Assembly: GCF_019803445.1 (NCBI RefSeq)
Contig: NZ_CP081844.1
Location: 186,001 to 250,000, forward strand
Reading direction: 5' to 3'
Length of the DNA: 64,000 nucleotides
Source: Caenibius sp. WL
GTDB taxonomy: Bacteria > Pseudomonadota > Alphaproteobacteria > Sphingomonadales > Sphingomonadaceae
Position numbers and translations under genes: made by a program. Under the pieces are notes generated by a model that was not told where the DNA came from, did not search any database, and was given only the letters and a program-made list of their open reading frames with translations. Below, in pieces: positions 34,931 through 44,416 of the stretch. The first letter of the stretch is position 1; every line of letters starts with the position of its first letter.

Positions 34931-36193
34931 CTATCGCTCACAGGAAACGATCGCCGCTTCGGTCCGCTTCCCCGACAGCCCGGGATGGAACGCGCTCATT
35001 GCCAGCAAGCCGCACATTACTGCGCCGAATGCGAGAAAGGGGAGCGCGGGCTGCCATTCGTAGAGCCCGACCGCCAGAGTCGGCACCGCCACGATGGATG
35101 CCCCGGCAATCGCCGAAACCGCGCCCGCCACGCCGCCCTGCCCGCTTTCGCCCACAGCCAGCGATGCGCCCGCCGTGTACCCGGGCCGGGCAAGGCCATA
35201 ACCGAAGCTGAGCAGCGCGAAGGAACCGGCCAGCATGGTGAAGCCTGGCAGCACAATAATCAGCACATTGCCGAGAAAGGCGAGCAAACTGCCCCACAGC
35301 AGCAGCGCGCGCGGCATCATCCCGCACAGCCCGACCAGGCCCCATTGCGCGATCAGCCCCGCCACCGCCCCGGCGACCATGACAATGCCGATGGCGCTCT
35401 GCGCTTCGGCGGGCGGCAGGCCCATCCGGTCGATCACGAGAAAGCCGAGCGTATAAGTGTTGCCCGCCTGCGCGCAGCTCATCGCCAAGCCGTAGATCAG
35501 ATAGGGGCGCACCGCCCGGTTGGACCAGATCGCCCAGCCCCCGCTGCTGCCGACCGTCGCCACCGCCTCGCCCCGGCTGCGGTCGGACGGCAGGCCGATG
35601 GCGACGGCGATGAAAATCGCCACCCCTGCCAGCGCGAACACGAACATCGGCCCCGACAGTCCGAGATAAGGCAGGATCAGGAACGGGGCGACGGCCGGGC
35701 CGAGAATGGTGCCGAGGCTGAGCGCCCCGCCCAGCCCGGCAATCGCGCGCACGCGCTGCTGGCCTTCGGTCCGTTCGGCGACATAGGCCTGCGCCGCGGC
35801 GGCCGAAGCCGAACCGAACATGCCATAAGTGGAGCGGACGAGGAGGAAGCCGACGAACGTGGCGAAAGCGGCTGTCAGCCCCTGCAAGCCCGCCAGCACC
35901 ACCGCCCCACAGCCGAGCATGGAAACGATGAACCCGCCGACGCCGATCAGGATATGCTGCTTGCGTCCCTTGCGGTCCGAACGCGCCGCCCACAGGGGCG
36001 AAGTGATCGCCCACATCAGCGCGGAGAGCGAGAAGATGCTGGCGATCAGATAGTCCGAAATGCCCAACACGCGCCCGGCGGCGGGCATCACGGAAATCAG
36101 CCCCATGTTGCCGGTCCCCGTCGCCAGAGTGGTGGCGAACAGGGCGGCGAAAGCAAAGCCCGGCAAAGCGCGCGGGGCGGAAACAGCATTCAT
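34931..36193 (-). CDS. MFS permease
   Basis: A 420-residue twelve-helix MFS transporter of a different subgroup from the two spinster-like permeases: the helix 2-3 loop reads SPLWAARSDRKGRKQHILIG (TetA-like D-R-x-G-R-K motif), and the fourth helix region reads RSTYGMFGSASAAAAQAYVAERT. It lies 45 bp downstream of the TBDR gene on the same strand, giving an outer plus inner membrane uptake pair. The direction of transport is not certain, since drug-efflux relatives share the motif. It precedes the amidohydrolase gene by 131 bp. Confidence 0.86.
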   Translation of the reverse strand: MNAVSAPRALPGFAFAALFATTLATGTGNMGLISVMPAAGRVLGISDYLIASIFSLSALMWAITSPLWAARSDRKGRKQHILIGVGGFIVSMLGCGAVVLAGLQGLTAAFATFVGFLLVRSTYGMFGSASAAAAQAYVAERTEGQQRVRAIAGLGGALSLGTILGPAVAPFLILPYLGLSGPMFVFALAGVAIFIAVAIGLPSDRSRGEAVATVGSSGGWAIWSNRAVRPYLIYGLAMSCAQAGNTYTLGFLVIDRMGLPPAEAQSAIGIVMVAGAVAGLIAQWGLVGLCGMMPRALLLWGSLLAFLGNVLIIVLPGFTMLAGSFALLSFGYGLARPGYTAGASLAVGESGQGGVAGAVSAIAGASIVAVPTLAVGLYEWQPALPFLAFGAVMCGLLAMSAFHPGLSGKRTEAAIVSCER

Positions 36194-36238
36194 GACATCA
36201 CATCCGCCGCCGGCGCGGCCATCCCGGTCGCACCGATA

Positions 36239-38575
36239 TCAGAACTTGAGCTTCACATCGGCCCCGAAGCTGCGCGGATCGCCCCATTGCCGCACGGTGA
36301 AAGCGGTCAGGTTGATGCCGCTGGTCCAGTATTTCTCGTCGGTGATGTTCTTGCCCCAGACGGAGAATTCCAGTTCCGCATCGCCGGTCAGCCTGACCCC
36401 GGCCAGCGTGATCCGCGCATCGACCAGGCCATAGGCCTTGCGGCGGCTGAGCACGTCGGGCGTGATCGTGCCCCATTGCGAACTGCGCCAGGAATAGTTG
36501 ACGCTGGAGATCAACTGGAGATCGCCGCCGAGCGCGAGGCGATGCTCCGCCCCCAACAGCACGTTGTGCTTGGGCGCCAGCGGGATCTGGTAGGTGTGCG
36601 TCACATCGTCCCCGTTGGGGAGGACGAAGTCCTTGTACCGGGCGTGGAGATAGCCGTAGCCGAAATTCAGCGTCAGCCCATCGACCGGGCGCAGCTGTCC
36701 TTCCAGCTCGAACCCGGTGAATTCGGCCTTGCCCGCGTTGATGATGTTGGTCGTCACGAATTCGGGCACGAACACGCCCGCCTGAAAGTCCTTGTAAATG
36801 CTGTGATAAACAGCCATGTTCAGGCTCAGGCGGCGGTCGAAGAAAGTGCCTTTGGTGCCCAGTTCGAACGACAGCAGCTTTTCCGGATCATACGGTGTGT
36901 TGAACGCGGCGTTGTTTGCCGCCGTGTCGTTGAAACCGCCGCTCTTGTAGCCGGTGGCGACGCGGCCGTAGATGTTCCAGCTCGGATTGACTTTGAAGGT
37001 GATGTTCAGTTCGGGGTTGAACTGCGACCACGATTTCTTGTTCCGCAGCGGGATGAGATCGGTCGGCCCGATGCCCCCGTTGCCCGGAATCACGCCCGAA
37101 ACCGGCCCGCCGCTGGCGGTGATCGGCACCCCGCCCGGCCCGCGTTCGAACACCCCGCTGTTCAGATTCGAAGGATTGGCGGCGAACGTGGAATAGGCGA
37201 AGAAGCGTTCCCACACATCGCGCGTGTCCTTGGTCCAGCGCAGGCCCACCGCGATATCCAGCTTGTCGTCCGCGACCGGCGGGGTCCAGGTGAACTGGCC
37301 ATAGCCGGCGATCGAATGGTTGTTCGCCCCGCGCTGGCTGAGATCGTACTTGTTGCCGCCCAACTGGAAATTCCAGCGCGGGTTGTGCACGTTGTAGCGG
37401 TCGCGCATGTAGAACGCGCCGATGGTGTATTTCACCCGCCCGGCATCGCCGATAACCTGGAATTCCTGGCTGAACTGGTTGTAATTGTTATCCAGCCGGA
37501 AACGCAGCAGATCGAGCGGCGTGCCATCGAAATCGCTGTGGCTGCGGGTCTGCATCTTGCGCCAGGCGGTGATCGATTTCAGCGTCACATCGCCCAGAGC
37601 GCCCGATCCCGCATCGTATTCCAGCGTCACCGCATGGCCCGACACCCGGAAATTGTTTTCGTGGACATTGTCCGCGCTGATCGATTTGGGCCGCTTGGTA
37701 TGCAGATTGGGAAGGATCGCGTTGTACAGCGCGCTGCCCGGCGGGAACAGCGAACCCATCGCGCTGATCGCCAGCATTGAGCCGGTGCCCTTGCTGTTGG
37801 TGATGTCATAGACATAGCGGGCGCTGAAGCGGTCGTTCAGTTCCCACAGTACATCCGCCCGCGCCGAATGGAGCCGCTGGCGGCCGAAATCGCGCGAAGG
37901 GCCGGTGTTCTTGTAGAACCCGTCAAACTGGCGGCCGGAATAGGAAAACTTGGTCTTGATCGCGCCGAAACCTTCGTTTTCCGTGCCCATGGTCGGCAGG
38001 TCGAGCGTGATCCGTTCGTTGTAGAGATCGTGTTCGCCGATGCCGAACATGATCGAACCGCCGAATTCGCCCGAAGGCTTGCGGGTGACGAGGTTGACCG
38101 CCCCGCCGATGGTGTTCTTGCCATAGAGCGTGCCCTGCGGCCCGCGCAGCACTTCCACCCGTTCCAGATCGGCGATTTCGAACGCCGCCCCGGTCGATTT
38201 GGCGATCGGCACCCCATCGACATAGAGGCCGACAGGCTGATCGCGGCCGAGGCTGGTGTCGGCCGACGGGGCGAGACCGCGAATGGAGATCAGCGGGCCG
38301 AAGGTGTTGCCCACCGTCTGGTTGATCTGCACGTTGGGCATGTAAGTGCCGATATTGGAAACGTTGGTCGCCCCGGCGCGCTCCAGCGCCTCGCTCCCCA
38401 TGGCGGAAACCGAAATCGGCACGTCGATCAGGCGTTCTGCGCGCCGCTGCGCGGTGACCACGATATCCTCGTTGCCCACGGCACTGGTGCCCGCAGGCTC
38501 CTGGGCATGGGCGCCTACGCCCCACGTGGCCGTGGCCGCAACAGTCGTCAGCAAGATAAAGCGCGCGCGATTCAT
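36239..38575 (-). CDS. TonB-dependent receptor
   Basis: Outer-membrane receptor of 778 residues. The signal peptide MNRARFILLTTVAATATWGVGAHAQ is clear. The ATG at 38575 sits six nucleotides from GGAGGAGG; a GTG codon directly before it is in frame. The plug contains DIVVTAQRRAERLIDVPISV and VLRGPQGTLYGKNTIGGAVNL, and the barrel ends VKLKF with a terminal Phe. As the first gene of the minus-strand block it is probably the entry point for the substrate processed by the amidohydrolase, Rieske, ADC-family and SDR proteins downstream. Confidence 0.92.
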   Translation of the reverse strand: MNRARFILLTTVAATATWGVGAHAQEPAGTSAVGNEDIVVTAQRRAERLIDVPISVSAMGSEALERAGATNVSNIGTYMPNVQINQTVGNTFGPLISIRGLAPSADTSLGRDQPVGLYVDGVPIAKSTGAAFEIADLERVEVLRGPQGTLYGKNTIGGAVNLVTRKPSGEFGGSIMFGIGEHDLYNERITLDLPTMGTENEGFGAIKTKFSYSGRQFDGFYKNTGPSRDFGRQRLHSARADVLWELNDRFSARYVYDITNSKGTGSMLAISAMGSLFPPGSALYNAILPNLHTKRPKSISADNVHENNFRVSGHAVTLEYDAGSGALGDVTLKSITAWRKMQTRSHSDFDGTPLDLLRFRLDNNYNQFSQEFQVIGDAGRVKYTIGAFYMRDRYNVHNPRWNFQLGGNKYDLSQRGANNHSIAGYGQFTWTPPVADDKLDIAVGLRWTKDTRDVWERFFAYSTFAANPSNLNSGVFERGPGGVPITASGGPVSGVIPGNGGIGPTDLIPLRNKKSWSQFNPELNITFKVNPSWNIYGRVATGYKSGGFNDTAANNAAFNTPYDPEKLLSFELGTKGTFFDRRLSLNMAVYHSIYKDFQAGVFVPEFVTTNIINAGKAEFTGFELEGQLRPVDGLTLNFGYGYLHARYKDFVLPNGDDVTHTYQIPLAPKHNVLLGAEHRLALGGDLQLISSVNYSWRSSQWGTITPDVLSRRKAYGLVDARITLAGVRLTGDAELEFSVWGKNITDEKYWTSGINLTAFTVRQWGDPRSFGADVKLKF

Positions 38576-38920
38576 CACAATCCTCCTCCCGATCGGCGGG
38601 GATCACGACAAGCCAAGCCTGCGCGAGTGTTGCTCCCCTGCCCGGTGCTGCGGTTTCCGCAGTCGTTTGAATATCTCTTGTCCCCGGGCCGAACGGCGTG
38701 CCTGCCGCCTCCAGAGGTGATGCGCCAATCCTTGCCGAACGGACTGGCTTCATCAAGGGCACAACAAAGATCAGACTGTTTCCGTGGAGCAACAAAAGGC
38801 CGCCACTCCCGGCGCCGATCCGCCTCTTCGCGGGATGGCCTGTTCATTCAACAAGACGAAAGCTTGAACCGTGTAGCGGGGCGGATAAAATAACCGGCAC
38901 CATATCCGGCGGGCTTTGCC
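38576..38920. other. 345-bp divergent intergenic region
   Basis: Lies between the TBDR (minus) and the penicillin-binding protein (plus). Apart from the receptor's GGAGGAGG ribosome site and a good sigma70-type promoter for the plus-strand gene (listed separately), I see no clear palindrome, repeat or structured RNA in it. Confidence 0.5.
38864..38891 (+). promoter_or_regulatory. Candidate sigma70 promoter for the PBP gene
   Basis: TTGAAC (38864-38869) and TAAAAT (38886-38891) with a 16-nt spacer, 29 bp upstream of the ATG at 38921, in otherwise GC-rich sequence. Confidence 0.45.
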
Positions 38921-41080
38921 ATGCCGCCGTCCAGGAAGGCCAGATTGCGGAAACTTTTCGGTCGGAACCACGAAACCGACATCCCCACCCCCGCGCCGGA
39001 CGCCGCCCTGCCCGACAGCGCGGCGCCGCTGGAAGCGCCTGCCCGCACCGGGCGCAACTGGCGCAAGCGGGCGGTGCGCATCACCACCGTTGTCCTGTTC
39101 CTGTTCATTCTGCTGGTCGGGTGGCTGGCGGTTACCGCGCCGCTGTCCAAATCGTTGAAGCCGGTATCTCCGCCGCAAATCACGCTGCTCGCCGCCGACG
39201 GCACGCCGATCGCGCGCAACGGGGCGATTGTCGAACAGCCGGTGCATGTCGCCACGCTGCCGCCGCATGTCGTCCGCGCGTTCCTGGCGATCGAGGACCG
39301 GCGGTTCTATTCCCACTGGGGGATCGATCCGCGCGGCATGGCCCGCGCAACATGGAACAACATGACCCGCGGCAGCACCCAAGGCGGCAGCACGATCACC
39401 CAGCAGCTCGCCAAATTCACGTTCCTGACTCCGGAGCGCAGCCTGACCCGCAAAGCGCGCGAAGTGCTGATCGCCTTCTGGCTCGAAGCCTGGCTGTCCA
39501 AGGACGAGATTCTCGAACGCTATCTCTCGAACGCCTATTTCGGCGACAACACCTATGGCCTGCGCGCCGCTTCGCTGCATTACTTCCATCGCCAGCCCGA
39601 AAAGCTGACCGAAGGGCAGGCCGCGATGCTGGCCGGGCTGATGCAGGCGCCTTCGCGCTATGCCCCGTCCCGGCATTTCGAACGCGCCAGCAAGCGGATG
39701 CGGGTGGTGCTGCAGGCGATGGTCGATGCCGGTTACATGACTTCGGCCCAGGCCAAGGCGGTGGCGACCCCGCGCCTTGACGTGCGCAGCAGGAACGATC
39801 TCCCCACCGGCACCTATTTCGCCGACTGGGCGCTGCCCGAAGCGCGCAAGCTGGGCGATGGCGGCTATGCCCGCGAAACTCTGACCACCACGCTGGATTC
39901 CCGCCTGCAGGCGATTGCCCGGCGTGTCACCAGCCGGGCGCAGGTGCACGGCGCGCAAGTGGCGCTGGTGGCCATGCGGCCCAACGGTGAAGTGGTCGCC
40001 ATGATCGGCGGCAAGGATTATGCCGCGTCCCCGTTCAACCGCGCCACCCAATCGCGGCGCCAGCCGGGATCGACCTTCAAGCTGTTCACCTATGTCGCTG
40101 CGCTGAAGCAGGGCTGGACGCCGGATGACATCATCGCCAACACCGCGATCGAGAGCGGCACTTACCGGCCGCAGAATGCCGGCGGCCGCTATTCGCCGTC
40201 GATCACGCTGGAAGACGCGTTCGCCACGTCGAGCAACGTCGCCGCATTGCGCCTGTTCAACGAAGTGGGTGACAAGGCGGTGATCGATACCGCGCGCGAT
40301 TTCGGCGTTACGGCCGCGCTGCCGCGCGGGGATTCCAGCCTCGCGCTGGGCACGGCGAGCATGAGCCTGCTGGAGCTGACCGCCGCCTATGCCGGTATCG
40401 CCAGCAATCGCTATCCGGTGGTGCCACGTGCGTTCAAGGCCGAAGAAGCGGGCTGGTTCGATTGGCTGTTCAACGGGCCGCGCAGTCTGTCCGCCAACAA
40501 TCACGACGCGATCCAGCGGATGTTGCGCCGGGTGGTGACCGACGGCACCGGGCGCGCAGCGCGCCTCGGCGTGCCCAGCTATGGCAAGACCGGCACCAGC
40601 CAAGACAATCGCGACGCGCTGTTTGTCGGCTATACGAAGGATCTGGTCGTCGGCGTGTGGGTGGGCAATGACGACAACACGCCCCTGCGCGGTATTTCCG
40701 GCGGCGGCGCACCGGCGCGCATCTGGCGCGATTTCATGCAGCAGGCCACGGGCAAAAGCGCGCCGCCAGCCAGGAAGCGGGTCGATCCGGAAGGGCCGGT
40801 CCAGCCGCTCGACCTGCCCGGCGCAGCGGAAATCCCCCTGGGCCAGAGCAGCAGCATCCGCCTGGAGGATGGGCAGGCGGTCATTTCCACCGACATCAGC
40901 GGCATTCCCATCGATGTGCATGTCGACCGCGATACCATCCGCGTCAACACCGACGCCCTGCCCGGTGGGGGCGGTTCCATCCGCACGCCGCGTGTCGAGG
41001 ATATACCGCGCCCCGGCGGTGCTCCGCCGCCGCCCGCCGAGACGCCCGCCACCCGTGGCAGCGGCGCCGGCGGCCCGTGA
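38921..41080 (+). CDS. Bifunctional penicillin-binding protein (class A)
   Basis: A 719-residue peptidoglycan glycosyltransferase/transpeptidase, anchored by one membrane helix (about residues 53-74). The GT51 domain has the catalytic Glu125 in EDRRFYSHWG and GSTQGGSTITQQLAKF at 151-166. The transpeptidase domain has the active-site Ser in PGSTFK (about 385), the SxN motif in SSNVA and KTG in YGKTGTS (about 555). The C-terminal tail after 680 is Pro/Gly-rich and probably disordered. It builds and crosslinks cell wall in the periplasm. It is a housekeeping-type gene standing alone between catabolic blocks, which may mark an insertion boundary. Confidence 0.93.
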   Translation: MPPSRKARLRKLFGRNHETDIPTPAPDAALPDSAAPLEAPARTGRNWRKRAVRITTVVLFLFILLVGWLAVTAPLSKSLKPVSPPQITLLAADGTPIARNGAIVEQPVHVATLPPHVVRAFLAIEDRRFYSHWGIDPRGMARATWNNMTRGSTQGGSTITQQLAKFTFLTPERSLTRKAREVLIAFWLEAWLSKDEILERYLSNAYFGDNTYGLRAASLHYFHRQPEKLTEGQAAMLAGLMQAPSRYAPSRHFERASKRMRVVLQAMVDAGYMTSAQAKAVATPRLDVRSRNDLPTGTYFADWALPEARKLGDGGYARETLTTTLDSRLQAIARRVTSRAQVHGAQVALVAMRPNGEVVAMIGGKDYAASPFNRATQSRRQPGSTFKLFTYVAALKQGWTPDDIIANTAIESGTYRPQNAGGRYSPSITLEDAFATSSNVAALRLFNEVGDKAVIDTARDFGVTAALPRGDSSLALGTASMSLLELTAAYAGIASNRYPVVPRAFKAEEAGWFDWLFNGPRSLSANNHDAIQRMLRRVVTDGTGRAARLGVPSYGKTGTSQDNRDALFVGYTKDLVVGVWVGNDDNTPLRGISGGGAPARIWRDFMQQATGKSAPPARKRVDPEGPVQPLDLPGAAEIPLGQSSSIRLEDGQAVISTDISGIPIDVHVDRDTIRVNTDALPGGGGSIRTPRVEDIPRPGGAPPPPAETPATRGSGAGGP

Positions 41081-41087
41081 TCGCACC

Positions 41088-41888
41088 CTATCCGGGGTGG
41101 CGCAGCAGCCCCCCTTCGGCGCGCAGGGCCGCGCCATTCGTGGCGGAGGCCTGCGGCGAACAGGCATAGACGATCATGCTGGCCACCTCATCCACCGTGG
41201 CGAAACGGCGCAGCAGCGATGTCGGCCGGATCGCCTGCAACAGGTGGCTTTCCGCCTCTTCCACCGGCAGTCCGTTCTGCGCGGCATAATCGGCGAAGAA
41301 GGCATCGGCATTGCTGGATGCGGTGGGCCCGGGCAACACGCTGTTGACGGTCACCCCGGTGCCCGCCGTCAGTTCGGCAAGGCCCCGGGCCAGCGCGATC
41401 TGCGCCGCTTTGCTGACGCCGTAATGAATCATGTCGGCCGGAATGTTCAGCCCCGATTCCGACGCCACCAGCACGATCCGGCCCCAGTTACGCTCCAGCA
41501 TGCCCTGCATGAACTGGCGCGCCAGGCGCACGCCCGACATCACGTTGATTTCGAAATGGCGCTGCCAGTCGGCATCCTGCGTATCGAAGAACGCCGTCCA
41601 GTCGAACGTCGCCGCGTTGCAGACGAGGATATCGAGCGCACGTTCCCGCCGCGCCGCCTGCGCCGCCCCGTCCGCGCTGGCGATATCGGCGACGAGGCCG
41701 CGAAACGCGCCCGCCGGAACATCGCGCCGCAGCGTAGCCAGCGCATCGTCCACCGCTTCCTGCGTGCGGCCGTTGACGATCACTTCCGCCCCCGCATCGC
41801 CCAACATCCTCGCGGTGGCATAACCGATCCCCCGGGTCGATCCCGTGATCAATGCGGTGCGGCCGTCCAGCCTGATATGCATCCTCAT
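41088..41888 (-). CDS. Short-chain dehydrogenase/reductase
   Basis: Classical SDR of 266 residues: TGSTRGIG near residues 16-23, NGRT after strand 2 (compatible with NADP), CNAA in place of NNAG, catalytic Ser in VASESG and YGVSK near 158. It keeps the SDR fold to the end but lacks the common C-terminal TGxxxxVDGG form, ending ATNGAALRAEGGLLRHPG. A fatty-acyl or sugar substrate cannot be read from sequence. It converges with the penicillin-binding protein gene, with 7 bp between the stops. A TG-rich tract (tatgtgtgtgtgact) lies just upstream of the start. Confidence 0.84.
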   Translation of the reverse strand: MRMHIRLDGRTALITGSTRGIGYATARMLGDAGAEVIVNGRTQEAVDDALATLRRDVPAGAFRGLVADIASADGAAQAARRERALDILVCNAATFDWTAFFDTQDADWQRHFEINVMSGVRLARQFMQGMLERNWGRIVLVASESGLNIPADMIHYGVSKAAQIALARGLAELTAGTGVTVNSVLPGPTASSNADAFFADYAAQNGLPVEEAESHLLQAIRPTSLLRRFATVDEVASMIVYACSPQASATNGAALRAEGGLLRHPG

Positions 41889-41971
41889 ATCCCGTCAGTG
41901 TATGTGTGTGTGACTGTTCTCCCGCCACGCTCGCACATGTCGCGGCGGGCCGCAATTCCCGGCCGGTCCAC

Positions 41972-42670
41972 CTAACGGACGTTGAGCCCCAGTTCGCGCA
42001 GCAATTGCCCGGCCTGCCCGGCGGAGATGGTGGCCCCGCGAAACAGTGTGGCATCGGCCAGCTGGAAGCCGCCGAGATCGGCGCCTCTAAGATCGGCCGC
42101 TTCGAACCGCGCGCCCGCGACCAGCGCATCGCGCAAGCTGCAATCGTCGAACACCGTTTCGCGGAAATCGCATTTGCGCACATCGGCCAGCGCGAAATCC
42201 ACTTTCACCAGCCGCTGCCTGCGGAACGACAGGCCCGCCAGGCGGGCATTCACCAGCAGCGTTTCCTCGAACCGCAGGTCGAACGTCTTGGCGTCGGAAA
42301 AATCGGCCCCGGTCAGCTTGGATTGCGCGAAGACCGCCGATGACAGCACGGCATAGCGGAAGTTGCCGTTGTTGAAATCGCAGGCCGTGACGGTCGCTTC
42401 CGCCAGATCGCAACGGCTGAAATTGGCGAACGGGCCGCGGCAGGATTGCCAGCGGCTGCCTTCCAGTTTGGCGGCGGTGAAATCGGCGCGGCGGAACTGG
42501 CACCGTTCGAACACCCAGCCGCTCAGCACCAGATGGCTGCAATCCACCCCGTCCAGATCGCAATCGGCAAGGCGCGCCGGGCCTGGGCCTGCCGCAAGCC
42601 GTTCGATATCGGCGCGCGTCAAAGTCTGCCCGCTGAGCGTGCGGTCGGGGGAAGGATCGGTTTGTACCAT
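41972..42670 (-). CDS. Pentapeptide-repeat protein
   Basis: A 232-residue protein built of pentapeptide repeats of the A(D/N)LXX/xxFxx type, such as ADFTAAKLEG, CDLAEATVTACDF, ADFSDAKTFDLRF, ADVRKCDFRE and ADLRGADLGG. These should form a right-handed beta-helix. No signal peptide, so cytoplasmic. Qnr and McbG proteins that protect DNA gyrase have this fold and similar length, but most bacterial members have no known role. I do not claim quinolone resistance. It lies 48 bp downstream of the alcohol dehydrogenase gene on the same strand. Confidence 0.85.
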   Translation of the reverse strand: MVQTDPSPDRTLSGQTLTRADIERLAAGPGPARLADCDLDGVDCSHLVLSGWVFERCQFRRADFTAAKLEGSRWQSCRGPFANFSRCDLAEATVTACDFNNGNFRYAVLSSAVFAQSKLTGADFSDAKTFDLRFEETLLVNARLAGLSFRRQRLVKVDFALADVRKCDFRETVFDDCSLRDALVAGARFEAADLRGADLGGFQLADATLFRGATISAGQAGQLLRELGLNVR

Positions 42671-42718
42671 CCCCGCGCTCTACCCCGCCCTGCCGGACAG
42701 GCCAAGCCACGGTATCGT

Positions 42719-43681
42719 TCAGGCGGCCATCAGCACGCGGCCGAACGGGTGCGCCTGTTCGGCATAACGGTGCGCGGCGGCGGCTTCGGACAGGGGAAAC
42801 ACCCGGTCGATCGGCATGCGGATTGCGCCCGCCGCCATCTGCCGCAGCAGATCTTCGACAATCGCCTGCCCACGCGGCGTGCCCATTTCACGGCCGAACA
42901 GCGTGCCATGGCAGGTGAGGCTCTTGGTCACCATGTCGGTGAAATCGAGACAGGTGCTTTCGCCGCTGGCGATCCCGACCATGAGATAGCGCCCCCGGTA
43001 ACGGATCGCGCGCATCAGTTCGGCCATGGCCCGCCCGCCGGCGATATCCATCACCATGTCGACGCCCTTGCCATCGGTCAGCGCCAGACAGCGTTCGGCG
43101 ATGCTTTCCGCCGCATGATCGATCGTTTCCGCCGCGCCATATTCGGCCAGCCGCGCGCTGCGCCCGGCCCCCGAAGCGGTGGCGATCACCCGCGCCCCAG
43201 CCTGCGCGGCCAGCTGCACGGCGGCAATCCCCACGCCGCCCGCCGCGCCCTGCACCAGCACGGTTTCCCCCGGTTGCAGCCCGGCGAATTCGAACAGCGC
43301 ATCATGCGCGGTGCCGAATGTCGTCGGCACGGTGGAGGCCATGGCCATATCGATCCCGTCGGGCAGCGGGAAAGCATGGCGCTGGTCCACCGCGAACAGT
43401 TCCGCATGGCTGCCGAACCAATGGAAAGCGCAGACTTTCTGGCCAACGGCCACGCGCGTGACCTGTTCGCCAATCGCAACCACCGTGCCCGCGGCCTGAT
43501 AGCCCACCACATGCGGGCCGTTCGCGGGCGGGGTCATCCGGCGGCTGATCAGATCGCCGCCTTCGATCGAAACATACGCAACTTTGACCAGCACCCCGGT
43601 GGGGCCGATGGCCGGATCGGACACTGTGCCCCAGGTCAGAACGTCGGGATCGCCGTTCCGGGTGTAGATGGCGGCTTGCAC
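42719..43681 (-). CDS. Quinone oxidoreductase-like MDR dehydrogenase
   Basis: A 320-residue medium-chain dehydrogenase/reductase of the zeta-crystallin/quinone oxidoreductase branch, lacking catalytic and structural zinc Cys residues. GYQAAGTVVAIGEQV, the NADPH Rossmann motif VLVQGAAGGVGIAAVQLA (about residues 142-159) and the GRYLMVGIASG segment support it. It would reduce quinones, enones or enoyl-thioesters with NADPH. It follows the TetR gene on the same strand (118 bp) and may be under its control. Substrate undefined. Confidence 0.86.
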   Translation of the reverse strand: MQAAIYTRNGDPDVLTWGTVSDPAIGPTGVLVKVAYVSIEGGDLISRRMTPPANGPHVVGYQAAGTVVAIGEQVTRVAVGQKVCAFHWFGSHAELFAVDQRHAFPLPDGIDMAMASTVPTTFGTAHDALFEFAGLQPGETVLVQGAAGGVGIAAVQLAAQAGARVIATASGAGRSARLAEYGAAETIDHAAESIAERCLALTDGKGVDMVMDIAGGRAMAELMRAIRYRGRYLMVGIASGESTCLDFTDMVTKSLTCHGTLFGREMGTPRGQAIVEDLLRQMAAGAIRMPIDRVFPLSEAAAAHRYAEQAHPFGRVLMAA

Positions 43682-43799
43682 GGATCATTTCCCCCAAAGA
43701 CAGCCGCACAGGCGGCATTCGGCCCCATTCAATCGAACAGCCCCGGATTTGGCAAGCTGCCCATTCGCGCAGGTGGTGGCGACTATCCGCCACGCATGC

Positions 43800-44393
43800 C
43801 TATTCCCGCAGCAGGCCGATGGCGTGATCGACCAGTTGCGCGATCTGCGCATCGCCCGGCGCCGCGCGACGGACGGCGACATGAAAGACGATGCTGCCGA
43901 CCAGCGTGTGGAACGCGAAATCGCGCTTTTCAGAGGCGATCCCTTCGGGAAACAGGCGGTCGAATTCGCGGAAGTAATAAGCCTGTTCCCGCTGCTGATG
44001 GCGCTGCAACGCGGCGGCCAGTTCCGGATGGTGCGGCATGCTCACCATGATGCTCAGCATCGCGGGCCCGCGCGGCGCGGCCATATAGGCGCGCAGCGCC
44101 GTGGCATGGGCGATCAGCGCATCGCGCGGGGCCATGCCTTCGCCCGTCACCGGTTCGAACAGGCGGGCCGTCGCGCCCAGCGCCGCTTCGACCAGCTCCG
44201 CCTTGTTGGCAAAGCGGCGATACAGCGTCGACCGGCTGCACCCGGCACAATCGGCGACCGCTTCGAATGTGAAAGCTTCGTAGCCCTTTTCCGCCAGAAT
44301 CCGCCACGCCGCCTCGCGGATGGCTGCGTCCTTTTCCGCATCGCGCGGGCGCCCGCGCCCCCGCGCCTGTTGCTCTGCGTTCACCCCGGTCAT
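43800..44393 (-). CDS. TetR-family transcriptional regulator
   Basis: A 197-residue TetR regulator. The N-terminal helix-turn-helix reads RDAAIREAAWRILAE-like with AFTFEAVADCAGCSRSTLYRRFANKAELVEAAL (parts, residues about 20-65), followed by a ligand-binding domain with a TetR_C-type helix bundle. Its start is 96 bp from the divergent TBDR start, so it may repress itself, the receptor and the downstream dehydrogenase. The intergenic region contains 9-bp direct repeats and a PHO-box-like site, but no obvious TetR-type palindrome. Confidence 0.88.
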   Translation of the reverse strand: MTGVNAEQQARGRGRPRDAEKDAAIREAAWRILAEKGYEAFTFEAVADCAGCSRSTLYRRFANKAELVEAALGATARLFEPVTGEGMAPRDALIAHATALRAYMAAPRGPAMLSIMVSMPHHPELAAALQRHQQREQAYYFREFDRLFPEGIASEKRDFAFHTLVGSIVFHVAVRRAAPGDAQIAQLVDHAIGLLRE

Positions 44394-44416
44394 CGCCTCT
44401 CGCCGCTTGCCGCACG

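Noticed and set aside
34817-37780. 987-codon plus-strand open frame antisense to the MFS and TBDR genes
   Set aside because: It is the mirror of high-GC codon bias in two clear genes on the other strand; the translation is His/Arg/Gly-rich with no domain and crosses the intergenic gap.
41900-41920. TG-rich tract resembling block B of the repeat element
   Set aside because: Only the short gtgtgtgactgtt resemblance is present; the CGGTA palindrome and blocks A and C are absent nearby.
43770-43795. GTGGCG/CGCCAC hairpin between TetR and dehydrogenase genes as a terminator
   Set aside because: Six-pair stem without a T-tract on the minus strand; too weak to call.
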